The translations under genes and the position numbers were made by a program. Positions 36,710 through 46,044 of a DNA stretch of 64,000 nucleotides are shown piece by piece. Below the pieces are notes generated by a model that saw only the letters and a program-made list of their open reading frames with translations, had not been told where the DNA came from and did not search any database. The number at the start of each line of letters is the position of its first letter. Position 1 is the first letter of the stretch. Where the stretch lies: assembly GCF_014201315.1 (NCBI RefSeq), contig NZ_JACHDY010000002.1, positions 868,001-932,000 on the forward strand, in the 5' to 3' direction. This DNA is from Edaphobacter lichenicola (GTDB taxonomy: Bacteria > Acidobacteriota > Terriglobia > Terriglobales > Acidobacteriaceae).

Positions 36710-39700
36710 CTACTCCGCAGCAACGGCAGCAGGGCCGCCCCCGGGGTTAAAAGTATCGTGCTTACGACCCAGTGCACGCAGACGCAAGCGATCCAGCGTG
36801 AGATAGACAACGGGAGTGGTGTAGAGCGTCAGCATCTGACTCACGATCAAACCGCCGACAATCGTAATGCCCAGCGGCCGCCGCAGCTCCGACCCCGTGC
36901 CGGTACCGAACGCCAGCGGCAACGCCCCGAAGAGCGCCGCCATCGTCGTCATCAGAATAGGACGAAAACGCAGCATGCACGCCTCAAAGATCGCATCTTC
37001 CGTATTCATGCCACCCTCGCGCTCGGCCTGCAACGCAAAGTCGATCATCATAATCGCGTTCTTCTTCACAATGCCGATCAGCAGCACAATCCCGATGATC
37101 GAGATGACGTTCAAGTCCGTCTTGAAGAGCATCAGCGCAAGCATCGCGCCAACACTCGCCGAGGGCAGCGTCGAAAGAATCGTCAACGGATGCACCAGGC
37201 TCTCGTACAAAACTCCCAGCACAATATAAACCGCAAGCAGCGCAGTCAAAATCAGCAGGGGCTCAGTCCCCAGCGACTGCTGATACGCCAGCAGCGTCCC
37301 TGCGAAAAACCCATGCACCGAGGTCGGCGTCCCCAGCCTCTGCTGCATCTGGGCAATCTCAAGCGTCGCGTCGCTCAACGACATCCCGGGAGCCAGATTG
37401 AACGACACAGTCACCGAAGGAAACAACCCGGTGTGATTCAGAGAGAGCGGAGTCGTATTGGTCGTAGACGTCGCCATAGTAAACAACGGGACATTGCCGC
37501 TGGCCGTTGTGCTGCTCGTGCCGGCAGGATGAAAATAGATATTCTTCAATCCCTCCGGCGTCTGCCAGTACTCCGGCGCGACCTCCAGCACAACGTAGTA
37601 CTGATTCAGTTGGGTATAGATGATCGAAACTTGCTGCTGCCCAAACGCGCTGTACAACCCCTGATCGAGCGACTGCGCCGTCTGGCCCAGCTTCGCCGCC
37701 GTCACCCGATCGTAAGTAAGCAGCTGATCCAGTCCCCCATTCTGCTGATCCGAGCTCACATCCAGAAACCCGGGCAGATGCATCATCGCCGCTAGCAGCT
37801 TAGGACCCCATGTAGAAAGATCCGTAACGTTATCAGCCTGAATCGTGTACTGATAGAGCGCGTTGCTCGAACGTCCGCCGATACGAAGATCCTGTGACGC
37901 CTGCAGAAACGCCGAGGCCCCTGTCACGCGGTTCAACTTCGGACGCAGCCGATTGATAATATCCGGCGCTCCGATCTTGCGAACGTTCAGCGGCTTCAGC
38001 GTCACAAACATATTCCCTGTATTCGTGGCCCCGCCTCCACCAGTAAAGCCGATCACATTCTGAACCGCCGGATCGTTCTTCACGATATTCGCAACTTCCT
38101 GAAGTGCCGTATTCATCGAAGCGAACGAAGCATCCTGCGGCCCCCGAACCGCCCCTGCCAGCGACCCCGTATCCTGTTGCGGAAAAAATCCCTTCGGAAT
38201 CTTGATCACCAGCGCCACATTCAAAGCGATCGTCAGGAGCAAAACAGTCAGCGTCAGTACAGGATTTTCCAAAACCCAATGCAGGCTCCGCCGATAGATG
38301 GAAAGCACCCAGTCAAAGAACCTCTCCGACGCCATATACAACCGGCCGTGCTTCTTCTCATGCTCGCTCCGCAGCAGATAAGCGCACATCATCGGCGTCG
38401 TCGTCAGCGAGATCAACATCGACACGAAGATCGCAGTAGAAAGCGTCACCGCGAACTCGCGAAACAATCTGCCCACAATCCCGCCCATCAACAGCAGCGG
38501 AATAAAAACCGCAACCAGCGAGATGCTGATCGACACAACCGTAAAACCAATCTCCTGCGCTCCCTTCAGCGCCGCGGCAAACGGAGCCATCCCGTTCTCG
38601 AGATGTCGCGTGATGTTCTCCATCACCACAATCGCATCATCCACCACAAACCCGGTCGAGATCGTCAGCGCCATCAGCGAAAGGTTGTCGATGCTGTAGC
38701 CGAACATGTACATCACCGCGAAGGTCCCGATCAACGAAACCGGAACCGCCACCGCGGGAATCAACGTCGCCCTCCCGTTTCGCAAGAAGAGAAACACCAC
38801 CACAATCACCAGCGCGATAGAGAGCAACAGCGTTCGCTCCACATCGCTCACCGACGCACGAATCGTCGTCGTGCGATCCAGCACAATCGTGGTATCGATC
38901 CCCTTCGGAATCGAAGCCTCCACCGATGGCAGCTCCGCCCGAATACGATCCACCGTATCGATGATGTTGGCCCCAGGCTGCCGAAAGATAATCAACATCA
39001 CAGCCCGTTTGCCGTTCAGGTATCCTGCCGCACGCAGGTTCTGCGTTGAATCGACCACATCCGCCACGTCAGATAGCCGCACCGCCGACCCACTATTGTA
39101 ACCAATGATGATCGGCTTATAGTCCTCCGCATGTGAGATCTGATCATTCGCAACGATGTCCGCAGACACATCTCCGTTCGTGATCTGCCCTTTCGCCAAA
39201 TTCGAATTCTGCAGACTCACCACCGACTGCACATTCGCCATCGTCATCCCGAAGCTCGCCAGCTTCGTCGGATTCACCTCAACGCGAACCGAAGGCAACG
39301 CACCTCCACCCGGATTGACCTGCCCCACTCCCTGAATCTGCGAAAGCTTTTGCTGCACCACCGTCGAGGCTTCGTCATACAGCTTGTCCGGCCCATATTT
39401 ATCGGACGTCAAACCGAGAATCATGATTGGAGCATCAGCCGGATTCACCTTGCGATAGGTCGGATTCGCCGGAAGATTTGCCGGAAGATAAGTTCTCGCC
39501 GCGTTGATCGCCGCCTCAACATCACGCGCCGCGCCATCGATATTCCGGCTCAAATCAAACTGAATCGTCACCGACGTCGAGCCGAGGCTGCTCGCAGACG
39601 TCATCTCCGTCACACCTGCAATGTGCCCAAACTGCCGCTCCAGCGGTGTCGCCACAGACGACGCCATAATCTCGGCGCTCCCACCCGGCAAACCCGCACT

Positions 39701-39841
39701 CACCGAGATCGTCGGGAAATCCACCTGAGGCAGCGGAGACACCGGAAGCACATTGAACGCAATCGCCCCGGCAATTGCGATCGCAACCGTAAGCAGTGTC
39801 GTCGCTACAGGCCGATGGATGAACGGCGCAGAGATGTTCAT
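36710..39841 (-). CDS. RND efflux permease, MdtC-like second subunit
   Basis: Inner-membrane proton-driven pump subunit of 1,043 residues with the HAE1/AcrB architecture. It has an N-terminal helix (FIHRPVATTLLTVAIAI), a first porter loop (ATPLERQFGHIAGVTEMTS), the transmembrane motif with proton-relay acids in STGFVVDDAIVVMENI, and a matching second half (PLTILSTLPSASVGAMLALM, GIVKKNAIMMIDFALQAE). Its start codon overlaps the stop of the preceding permease in ATGA. Two permeases encoded together usually make a mixed trimer, as MdtB2C in E. coli. Substrates are not predictable. Confidence 0.93.
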   Translation of the reverse strand: MNISAPFIHRPVATTLLTVAIAIAGAIAFNVLPVSPLPQVDFPTISVSAGLPGGSAEIMASSVATPLERQFGHIAGVTEMTSASSLGSTSVTIQFDLSRNIDGAARDVEAAINAARTYLPANLPANPTYRKVNPADAPIMILGLTSDKYGPDKLYDEASTVVQQKLSQIQGVGQVNPGGGALPSVRVEVNPTKLASFGMTMANVQSVVSLQNSNLAKGQITNGDVSADIVANDQISHAEDYKPIIIGYNSGSAVRLSDVADVVDSTQNLRAAGYLNGKRAVMLIIFRQPGANIIDTVDRIRAELPSVEASIPKGIDTTIVLDRTTTIRASVSDVERTLLLSIALVIVVVFLFLRNGRATLIPAVAVPVSLIGTFAVMYMFGYSIDNLSLMALTISTGFVVDDAIVVMENITRHLENGMAPFAAALKGAQEIGFTVVSISISLVAVFIPLLLMGGIVGRLFREFAVTLSTAIFVSMLISLTTTPMMCAYLLRSEHEKKHGRLYMASERFFDWVLSIYRRSLHWVLENPVLTLTVLLLTIALNVALVIKIPKGFFPQQDTGSLAGAVRGPQDASFASMNTALQEVANIVKNDPAVQNVIGFTGGGGATNTGNMFVTLKPLNVRKIGAPDIINRLRPKLNRVTGASAFLQASQDLRIGGRSSNALYQYTIQADNVTDLSTWGPKLLAAMMHLPGFLDVSSDQQNGGLDQLLTYDRVTAAKLGQTAQSLDQGLYSAFGQQQVSIIYTQLNQYYVVLEVAPEYWQTPEGLKNIYFHPAGTSSTTASGNVPLFTMATSTTNTTPLSLNHTGLFPSVTVSFNLAPGMSLSDATLEIAQMQQRLGTPTSVHGFFAGTLLAYQQSLGTEPLLILTALLAVYIVLGVLYESLVHPLTILSTLPSASVGAMLALMLFKTDLNVISIIGIVLLIGIVKKNAIMMIDFALQAEREGGMNTEDAIFEACMLRFRPILMTTMAALFGALPLAFGTGTGSELRRPLGITIVGGLIVSQMLTLYTTPVVYLTLDRLRLRALGRKHDTFNPGGGPAAVAAE

Positions 39842-42800
39842 GGCTGCCCCGCCGGCTCTAACTCGCCTCCACCCTGCTCCTCTTTCTTCGACCTCTTCGA
39901 AAACCGATGCGAAAGGTTGTCAAAGAAGATGTAGATCACCGGAGTCGTATACAGCGTGAGCACCTGGCTCACCAGCAGGCCGCCCACCATGGCGATTCCA
40001 AGCGGCCTCCGCAACTCCGAGCCGATACCCTGACCAAACGCCAACGGCAGGCCACCCAGCAACGCCGCCATCGTCGTCATCATGATCGGACGGAAGCGCA
40101 GCAGACACGCCTCATAGATTGCATCGGTCGAGCTAAGCCCGCGATGGCGCTCTGCATCAAGAGCAAAGTCGACCATCATGATTCCGTTTTTCTTAACGAT
40201 GCCTATCAGCAGAACCAGCCCAATAATCGCTACAACACTGAGATCCTGGTGAAAGAGAATCAGAGAAAGAAACGCACCCACACCCGCCGAAGGCAGTGTC
40301 GAAAGAATCGTAACCGGATGAATAAAGCTCTCGTAAAGAACACCCAGAACGATGTACACCGTCACCAGCGCAGCCAGAATCAGCAGTGGCATTCCCGAGA
40401 GCGAGTTCCGAAACGACGCCGCAGTCCCCTGAAAGTCCGCCTGCAGGCTCGCCGGCATGTGCATGTCCTTCTGCACCTTCGTAATCTCGGTGATCGCCCC
40501 ACCCAGCGCAGCATTCGGCGCAAGATTGAAGGAGACCGTAATCGCCGGGAACTGTCCCTGGTGCGTAATCGAGAGCGCCTCCGTCGTCGTCTCAAAGTGC
40601 GAGAACGCGCTGAACGGCACTGCATTGTTGAACGCGGAACTCGTCGTCCCGGCCGAAGTCGCACCCTTGCTCGAGGTCGAATTCACGGTGCTCGAAGTGA
40701 GCGCATTGATCGGAGGAGCCAGCGTATTCGCCGAAGCGGTAAACAAAGCAGAGCCCGTCAGCGCATTCGATCCCGCCGAGCTAGAGCCATTGCCCGAAGA
40801 AGACGTCGCCGCCGCGCCACTGGTCCCCGACGCCGACCCCGACCGAATATAGAGATGGTTCAGCTTATTCGGATCGAGCTGAAACTGCGGCTCTGCCTCA
40901 AGAATCACGTGATACTGATTCAACTGCGTGTACATCGTGTTGATCTGCCGTTGGCCAAACGCATCATAAAGCGTGTTATCAATCGTCGTCGGCGCCACAC
41001 CAAGCCGCGAGGCCGTCGCGCGATCGATCACCAGCGACACCGCCAACCCGCCCAACTGCTGGTCCGTCGCAACATCCTCCAGCTCCGGCAATTGCTTCAA
41101 ACGAGTTACAAATCGAGCCGTCCAATCGTTCAACTCATTCTGATCCGGATCCTCCAGCGTGTACTGATACTGCGTGCGGCTCACCCGGTCATCCACCGTA
41201 ATGTTCTGCACCGGCTGCATGTAGATCTGAATATCCTGCACATCTTTCAGCTTCGACTGAAGCCGCCGAATCACATCGGAGGCATTCAGGTCGCGATCTT
41301 CGAGCGGTTTCAGGTTGATCGACATCCTTCCACTATTCGTAGTGATATTCGTTCCATCCGCTCCAATAAACGACGATAGGCTCTCGACAGCGGGATCCTG
41401 CAGGATCACCTTCGCCACCTCCTGCTGCTTGGCCGCCATCGCCTTCGACCCAATCGTCTGCGGAGCCTGCGTAATTCCCTGGATCACGCCCGTATCCTGC
41501 ACAGGAAAAAATCCCTTGGGAATAATGATGTACAGATAAATCGTCAGCATCAACGTCGCAAGAGCAACCAGCAGCGTAATCGTCTGGTAGCGAAGCACAA
41601 CCTTCAACGTCCGCCCGTAGAACGCAATCATCCGCTCAAAGACGTGCTCCGAGGCTCGATAGAAACGTCCCTGCTGCGCTTCCGGATTGTGTTTCAAAAT
41701 CCGCGAAGCCATCATCGGCGTCAGCGTCAGCGAAACCACTGCTGACACAACGATCGTCACCGCCAGCGTCACCGCGAACTCACGGAACAGGCGGCCGACA
41801 ACATCTCCCATGAACAACAGCGGAATCAACACCGCAATCAAAGAGACCGTCAACGAAAGAATCGTAAACCCGATCTGCTCTGCGCCCTTCAGCGCCGCCT
41901 CCATCGGCGTCTCGCCCTCTTCCAGATAACGCGAAATGTTCTCCACCATTACGATCGCGTCATCGACGACAAATCCAGTTGAGATCGTCAGCGCCATCAG
42001 CGACAGGTTATCCAGGCTATAGCCGAGCGAGTACATCGCCGCAAAGGTTCCAATCAGCGACAGCGGCACGGCCACACTCGGAATGATCGTTGCATACAGG
42101 TTCCGCAGGAACAGGAAGATGACCAGCACAACCAGCCCGATGGTCAGCATCAGTTCAAACTCAACATCGCTCACAGATGCCTGAATCGGTGTCGTCAGGT
42201 CAGTAAGAGTCGTCACCTCGATGCCCTTCGGCAGATTGGCCTCAAGCTGAGGCAGTAACTTCTTAATGCTCTCGACTACTTTGATCGTGTTTCCACCCGG
42301 CTGGCGTTGCACGTTCACGATTACAGCAGGCGTCTGATTCATCCACGCAGCCTGCGTCGTGTTCTCGACGCCATCACGAATGTGCGCGACGTCGGTCAAC
42401 ATCACCGGCGCGCCGTTGCGATACGCAACCACAACGCTTCTGTAATCCTTGCTGGTTACAAGCTGATCGTTCGCGTCGATCTGGTAGTCCTGCCGCGGCC
42501 CGTCGAAGTTTCCCTTCGCGGCATTCACGCTGCTCTGGCTCACCGCCGTACGCAGATCTTCAAGATTGATGCCATACGACGAGAGCGCTGTAGGATTCGC
42601 CTGTATCCGCACCGCCGGCTTCTGTCCTCCGCTGATGCTCACCAGTCCCACGTCTTTCACCTGCGAGATCTTCGGCGCCAACCGCGTATCGACCAGATCC
42701 TCTACCTGGGAGAGCGGCACCGTCTTCGAAGTAATCGCCAGCGTCAGCACCGGCGCATCTGCAGGATTCGTCTTGCTGTAGATCGGCGGCGCAGGCAGAT

Positions 42801-43164
42801 TCGCCGGCAGAAAGCTCTGCGACGCATTGATCGCCGACTGCACCTCTTCTTCCGCGATATCGATGTTCAGGCTGAGGTTGAACTGCAGCACCACCACCGA
42901 CGTCCCGCCCGAGCTGCTCGAGGTCATCTGGCTCAACCCCTGCAATTCGCCGAACTGGCGCTCCAGTGGCGCCGTCACCGTCGTCGCCATCACCTGCGGA
43001 CTGGCGCCCGGATAGAACGTCAGCACCTGAATCGTCGGATAGTCGACCTCGGGCAGCGCCGAAACCGGCAGTTGCGTGTAACTCACAATACCGACTAGCA
43101 GAATCGCGGCCATCAACAACGAGGTTGCGACCGGTCGCAGAATAAACGGACGAGATGGACTCAA
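39838..43164 (-). CDS. RND efflux permease, MdtB-like first subunit
   Basis: A 1,108-residue AcrB-type pump subunit. FILRPVATSLLMAAILLVG opens it, the porter region includes TAPLERQFGELQGLSQMTSS, and the proton-relay helix reads STGFVVDDAIVMVENISRYL. It is about 65 residues longer than its partner because of a low-complexity Ser/Thr/Gly/Ala insert (roughly residues 775-855) in the second periplasmic loop. It overlaps the adaptor gene stop by ATGA and the next permease start by ATGA, so all three are translationally coupled. Confidence 0.93.
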   Translation of the reverse strand: MSPSRPFILRPVATSLLMAAILLVGIVSYTQLPVSALPEVDYPTIQVLTFYPGASPQVMATTVTAPLERQFGELQGLSQMTSSSSGGTSVVVLQFNLSLNIDIAEEEVQSAINASQSFLPANLPAPPIYSKTNPADAPVLTLAITSKTVPLSQVEDLVDTRLAPKISQVKDVGLVSISGGQKPAVRIQANPTALSSYGINLEDLRTAVSQSSVNAAKGNFDGPRQDYQIDANDQLVTSKDYRSVVVAYRNGAPVMLTDVAHIRDGVENTTQAAWMNQTPAVIVNVQRQPGGNTIKVVESIKKLLPQLEANLPKGIEVTTLTDLTTPIQASVSDVEFELMLTIGLVVLVIFLFLRNLYATIIPSVAVPLSLIGTFAAMYSLGYSLDNLSLMALTISTGFVVDDAIVMVENISRYLEEGETPMEAALKGAEQIGFTILSLTVSLIAVLIPLLFMGDVVGRLFREFAVTLAVTIVVSAVVSLTLTPMMASRILKHNPEAQQGRFYRASEHVFERMIAFYGRTLKVVLRYQTITLLVALATLMLTIYLYIIIPKGFFPVQDTGVIQGITQAPQTIGSKAMAAKQQEVAKVILQDPAVESLSSFIGADGTNITTNSGRMSINLKPLEDRDLNASDVIRRLQSKLKDVQDIQIYMQPVQNITVDDRVSRTQYQYTLEDPDQNELNDWTARFVTRLKQLPELEDVATDQQLGGLAVSLVIDRATASRLGVAPTTIDNTLYDAFGQRQINTMYTQLNQYHVILEAEPQFQLDPNKLNHLYIRSGSASGTSGAAATSSSGNGSSSAGSNALTGSALFTASANTLAPPINALTSSTVNSTSSKGATSAGTTSSAFNNAVPFSAFSHFETTTEALSITHQGQFPAITVSFNLAPNAALGGAITEITKVQKDMHMPASLQADFQGTAASFRNSLSGMPLLILAALVTVYIVLGVLYESFIHPVTILSTLPSAGVGAFLSLILFHQDLSVVAIIGLVLLIGIVKKNGIMMVDFALDAERHRGLSSTDAIYEACLLRFRPIMMTTMAALLGGLPLAFGQGIGSELRRPLGIAMVGGLLVSQVLTLYTTPVIYIFFDNLSHRFSKRSKKEEQGGGELEPAGQP

Positions 43165-44411
43165 GGAGCGCTACTCCCAGCAGTTGCTGCGGCAGAAATC
43201 GGCTTATTCGAAACGCTAACCTTCGTCTTGTCCTGCAACTTGTCGAAGCTGCTGTTGGCAACCACATCTCCGGGATTGATCCCGGTCACCTGCGTCGTCT
43301 CACCCTCGATCACCCCCGGCTTCACCGATCGCATATGCGCCGTATCGTTCTGCAGAACATAAACAAACGAAGCCGCGCCGTTATGCTGAATCGCGGATGT
43401 CGGAATCAGCGTCGCTCCCTGCAGCGTATTCACCAGCAGCCGCGCATTCACAAACTCATTCGGAAACAGCGACGAATCCTTGTTCTCGAACGACGCCCTC
43501 GCCTTCACCGTTCCCGTCGTCGTGTCAATCTGGTTATCCAGCGTCAACAACGTCCCCGTCGCAATCTGCTTCAACGCCGCGCGGTCAAACGCCTCGACAG
43601 GCAACTTCGCCTGCTGACGAAGTCGCGGCTGAATCTGCCCCAGATTATCCTCCGGCACCGTAAAGATCACCGTGATCGGCTGTATCTGCGTAATCACCGC
43701 AAGCGTCGTCGTCCCCGAGGCCTGCACCACGTTCCCCGGATCGACCAGTCGCAAACCAACCCTTCCCGCAATCGGCGCTCTGATATGGCAGTACCCCACC
43801 TGAATCTGATCGAACTTCACGATCCCTTCGTCGTTCTTCACCGTGCCCGCGTCCTGCAGCACAATCTTCTCCTGATCGTCCAGCGTCTGCTTCGGAATCG
43901 CATTCCTCGACCACGCATCGCGATACCGATTCAGATCCATCGTCGCCTGCGCCAGTGTCGCCTGATCCCGCTCCAGCACACCCTGAGCCTGCATCAGCGT
44001 CGCCTCAAACGGCCGCGGATCGATCTCAATCAACGGATCGCCCTTCCGCACAGTCTGCCCCTCCTTGAAGCGCACCGCGACCACCGGCCCCGTCACCTGG
44101 CTCGTAATCGAAGCCGTATAAACCGGCGTCACCGTCCCAATCGCCTCCAGGTACACACCGATATTGCCCTTCTGCGCCGTCGCAGTCGTCAGCGCCACAG
44201 CCCCGCCACCGGCTCCGCGCTTGGGAGCTGCGCTCGTGCTCGAATCGTCGTGATGCCGCAACACCAGATAGAAGCCAACAGCAAAGATCAGCAGCAAAAC
44301 GATCCACACAACAACCCGAACGAGCTTACTTCCGGGCGAGGGCGGAAGAGGAGCCGGCAGTTGATGATCCGGCCCCACGATGGGGTGCTGTTCGTGCGAT
44401 TCGGCTGGCAA
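43161..44411 (-). CDS. RND periplasmic adaptor (membrane fusion protein), MdtA-like
   Basis: A 416-residue adaptor. An N-terminal anchor helix (LVRVVVWIVLLLIFAVGFYL, residues 30-50) is followed by the lipoyl/biotinyl-like half motif VTPVYTASITSQVTGPVVAVRFKEGQTVRKGD, an alpha-hairpin, the barrel domain (GRVGLRLVDPGNVVQASGTT) and the membrane-proximal domain ending near residue 380. A short Ala/Ser tail closes it. It is the first gene of the operon and bridges the permeases with the outer-membrane channel. The region before it (44412-44631) is the likely promoter zone and shows no regulator gene. Confidence 0.92.
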   Translation of the reverse strand: MPAESHEQHPIVGPDHQLPAPLPPSPGSKLVRVVVWIVLLLIFAVGFYLVLRHHDDSSTSAAPKRGAGGGAVALTTATAQKGNIGVYLEAIGTVTPVYTASITSQVTGPVVAVRFKEGQTVRKGDPLIEIDPRPFEATLMQAQGVLERDQATLAQATMDLNRYRDAWSRNAIPKQTLDDQEKIVLQDAGTVKNDEGIVKFDQIQVGYCHIRAPIAGRVGLRLVDPGNVVQASGTTTLAVITQIQPITVIFTVPEDNLGQIQPRLRQQAKLPVEAFDRAALKQIATGTLLTLDNQIDTTTGTVKARASFENKDSSLFPNEFVNARLLVNTLQGATLIPTSAIQHNGAASFVYVLQNDTAHMRSVKPGVIEGETTQVTGINPGDVVANSSFDKLQDKTKVSVSNKPISAAATAGSSAP

Positions 44412-44631
44412 TACGTCTCCCTTGCCACATCAGAGATTTTTTTTGGACAGAAAATGTACAGCAGGTCCGTAACCCTATCGACGGATGAGCCCGTACTTAA
44501 AGACTCAGCTCAGCCCTCACAACCATCAACTTTTTCTGATCAACAGCTCCAATAAGCAATGACCCCTCAATAAGATGCCTGCGAAACTCCGCACGATGCC
44601 CCCACCCTGCCCCTCCCCGCCCAGTCTCCGA

Positions 44632-44661
44632 TTGAGCCCACCGCCCCCCGCATGGTATGAT
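44632..44661 (+). promoter_or_regulatory. Predicted promoter of rpmB
   Basis: TTGAGC, an 18-base spacer and TATGAT form a sigma-70-like promoter. Transcription would begin near 44668, giving a 5' leader of about 140 bases before the rpmB start codon, which is long for one ribosomal-protein gene. Confidence 0.5.
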
Positions 44662-44809
44662 TACGAATCGGCAGACTACCCTTCACCCGGTAGCGGTCAG
44701 GAGCGACCCCGCTCCCAGTACCACCCTTCCCGACCCCGTTTTGAGGCTTCTTTCACTCAGGCGCACGTCCCCGGGAATCTTCTGCGACTCAGGATTGGAG
44801 CACTTCGTC

Positions 44810-44998
44810 ATGGCACAAAAATGTGATCTTTGCGGCAAAGGCCCGCAGTTCGGCAACAACATCTCTCACGCCCACAACACCACCCGTCGTCGTTGGAACG
44901 TGAACCTCCAGCCCGTCAAGGCCCAGGTCAACGGCGGCAGCAAGCGCATGCGCGTCTGCACCAGCTGCATCAAGACCGGCAAAGTCGTCAAGGGCTAA
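44810..44998 (+). CDS. rpmB: Ribosomal protein bL28
   Basis: A 62-residue protein of the large ribosomal subunit. It starts MAQKCDLCGKGPQFGNNISH and includes the conserved TTRRRWNVNLQ segment. Two CxxC pairs (Cys5/Cys8 and Cys50/Cys53) are kept, so this is the zinc-binding form. The frame is open upstream to 44657, but ATG at 44810 is the family start, with GGAG nine bases before. It stands alone, without rpmG, and is followed by a strong terminator. Confidence 0.96.
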   Translation: MAQKCDLCGKGPQFGNNISHAHNTTRRRWNVNLQPVKAQVNGGSKRMRVCTSCIKTGKVVKG

Positions 44999-45024
44999 CC
45001 GCCTCAAAACCCCAAAAACAGAAC

Positions 45025-45066
45025 GCCCCAGCCGCGACCTAGCCGGCTGGGGCTTTTCCTGTTTTT
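45025..45066 (+). terminator. Intrinsic terminator after rpmB
   Basis: GCCCCAGCCG and CGGCTGGGGC form a 10-bp perfect stem with a nine-base loop, followed by TTTTCCTGTTTTT, beginning 27 bases after the rpmB stop codon. Confidence 0.9.
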
Positions 45067-45077
45067 CAACTCAATCT

Positions 45078-45122
45078 ACTGCTTCTTAAATCACTGCTTC
45101 TCAAATCACTGCTTCTCAAACC
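45078..45122. repeat. Three tandem 15-bp repeats at the end of msrB
   Basis: The unit ACTGCTTCTCAAATC occurs three times head to tail (45078-45092, 45093-45107, 45108-45122) with one or two changes. The last copy encodes the C-terminal FEKQ of MsrB, and the stop codon lies at the border of the second and third, so each unit repeats the end of the gene. Confidence 0.85.
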
Positions 45123-45516
45123 CCAGCGAAGCGCTATTGATGCAGTACCGCAACCCCGAGGGCTTCGGCCCATCCGGGAACACATGCCCCAGGTGAGCCC
45201 CACAGGTTGCACACTGCACCTCCACCCGCCTCATCCCAAGCGAATTATCCTCGATCGAAACAATCGCATCCGGCGAAACCGGGTTCCAGAAGCTCGGCCA
45301 CCCGCTCCCCGACTCGAACTTTTTATCCGAGGTAAACAAAGGCGCATTGCAAGCCCCGCAGTGATACACCCCGTCCTCATGGTTATTCACCAGCGCCCCG
45401 GTAAACGCCCGCTCCGTCCCGCCCTCGCGCATCACATGAAACTGCTCCGGAGTCAGCAGCTCGCGCCACTCCGCCTCCGTCTTATGAACCTTCTGTACCT
45501 TTGTCGCTTCGGCCAT
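45106..45516 (-). CDS. msrB: Peptide-methionine (R)-S-oxide reductase
   Basis: A 136-residue enzyme repairing the R-form of methionine sulfoxide in proteins. The zinc cysteines are in CGACNAPLF and CATCGAHLGH, the fold motif GSGWPSFW is at about 70-77, and the catalytic cysteine is in RYCINSASL near 127. No MsrA domain is fused and there is no signal peptide, so it acts in the cytoplasm. ridA lies 53 bases upstream on the same strand, and both deal with damage products, so they may be co-transcribed. Confidence 0.95.
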   Translation of the reverse strand: MAEATKVQKVHKTEAEWRELLTPEQFHVMREGGTERAFTGALVNNHEDGVYHCGACNAPLFTSDKKFESGSGWPSFWNPVSPDAIVSIEDNSLGMRRVEVQCATCGAHLGHVFPDGPKPSGLRYCINSASLGFEKQ

Positions 45517-45569
45517 TACTCAAACCTCCTGTCGTGCAATCGATTAGATGCCCAGGCCCAGGTTATGTT

Positions 45570-45974
45570 TCAAGCCGCTCCCTTGGCGATCACTTCAATC
45601 TCCACCAGCGCATCCTTCGGCAGTCCGGCCACCGCCACCGTAGACCGCGCCGGCGCAACCACCCCCTCAGGCGCCAGGTACTTCGCATACACCTCGTTCA
45701 TCGCCGCAAAGTCGCCCATCGACTTCAGAAACACAGTCGTCTTCACCACATGGCTCAGATCCAGCCCAGCCTGCGCCAGCACCGCCTTCACATTCTCCAG
45801 CGCCCGAACCGTCTGCTCCGTAATCCCCCCGGCAACCAACTGCCCCGTAGCCGGATCCAGCCCAACCTGCCCCGACCCAAACAACGTATCGCCCACCCGC
45901 ACCGCCTGCGAGTACGGCCCAATCGCCGCCGGAGCCTCTTTCGTAGAAACTGCAGTCTTCCCCTGATCGCTCAT
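45570..45974 (-). CDS. ridA: RidA-family reactive enamine/imine deaminase
   Basis: A 134-residue YjgF/YER057c/UK114 protein that hydrolyses reactive 2-aminoacrylate-type intermediates. Motifs include APAAIGPYSQAVRVGDTLFGSGQ and the substrate-binding Arg in PARSTVAVAGLP with the Glu in LVEIEVIA. The open frame reaches 46004, but MSDQGKTAVST at 45974 is the better start by family length. It lies just upstream of msrB. Confidence 0.93.
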   Translation of the reverse strand: MSDQGKTAVSTKEAPAAIGPYSQAVRVGDTLFGSGQVGLDPATGQLVAGGITEQTVRALENVKAVLAQAGLDLSHVVKTTVFLKSMGDFAAMNEVYAKYLAPEGVVAPARSTVAVAGLPKDALVEIEVIAKGAA

Positions 45975-46044
45975 GCGGCCTAGTCTATCTGGTTCCCAGG
46001 CCAAAGAAAATCGGCCACAGTCATCGGCCGCAATCTAGAGAAAG

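Noticed and set aside
36494-37795. 433-codon plus-strand open frame across the outer-membrane factor and RND permease genes
   Set aside because: It is antisense to two well-supported genes and very rich in Arg and Gln with no recognisable fold.
36710-43164. The two RND permeases as a recent tandem duplication
   Set aside because: They differ throughout in sequence and length, as do MdtB and MdtC, so an ancient pair is the better reading.
44657-44809. N-terminal extension of ribosomal protein bL28
   Set aside because: The ATG at 44657 overlaps the -10 element, and bL28 begins with MAQKC at 44810 by family length.
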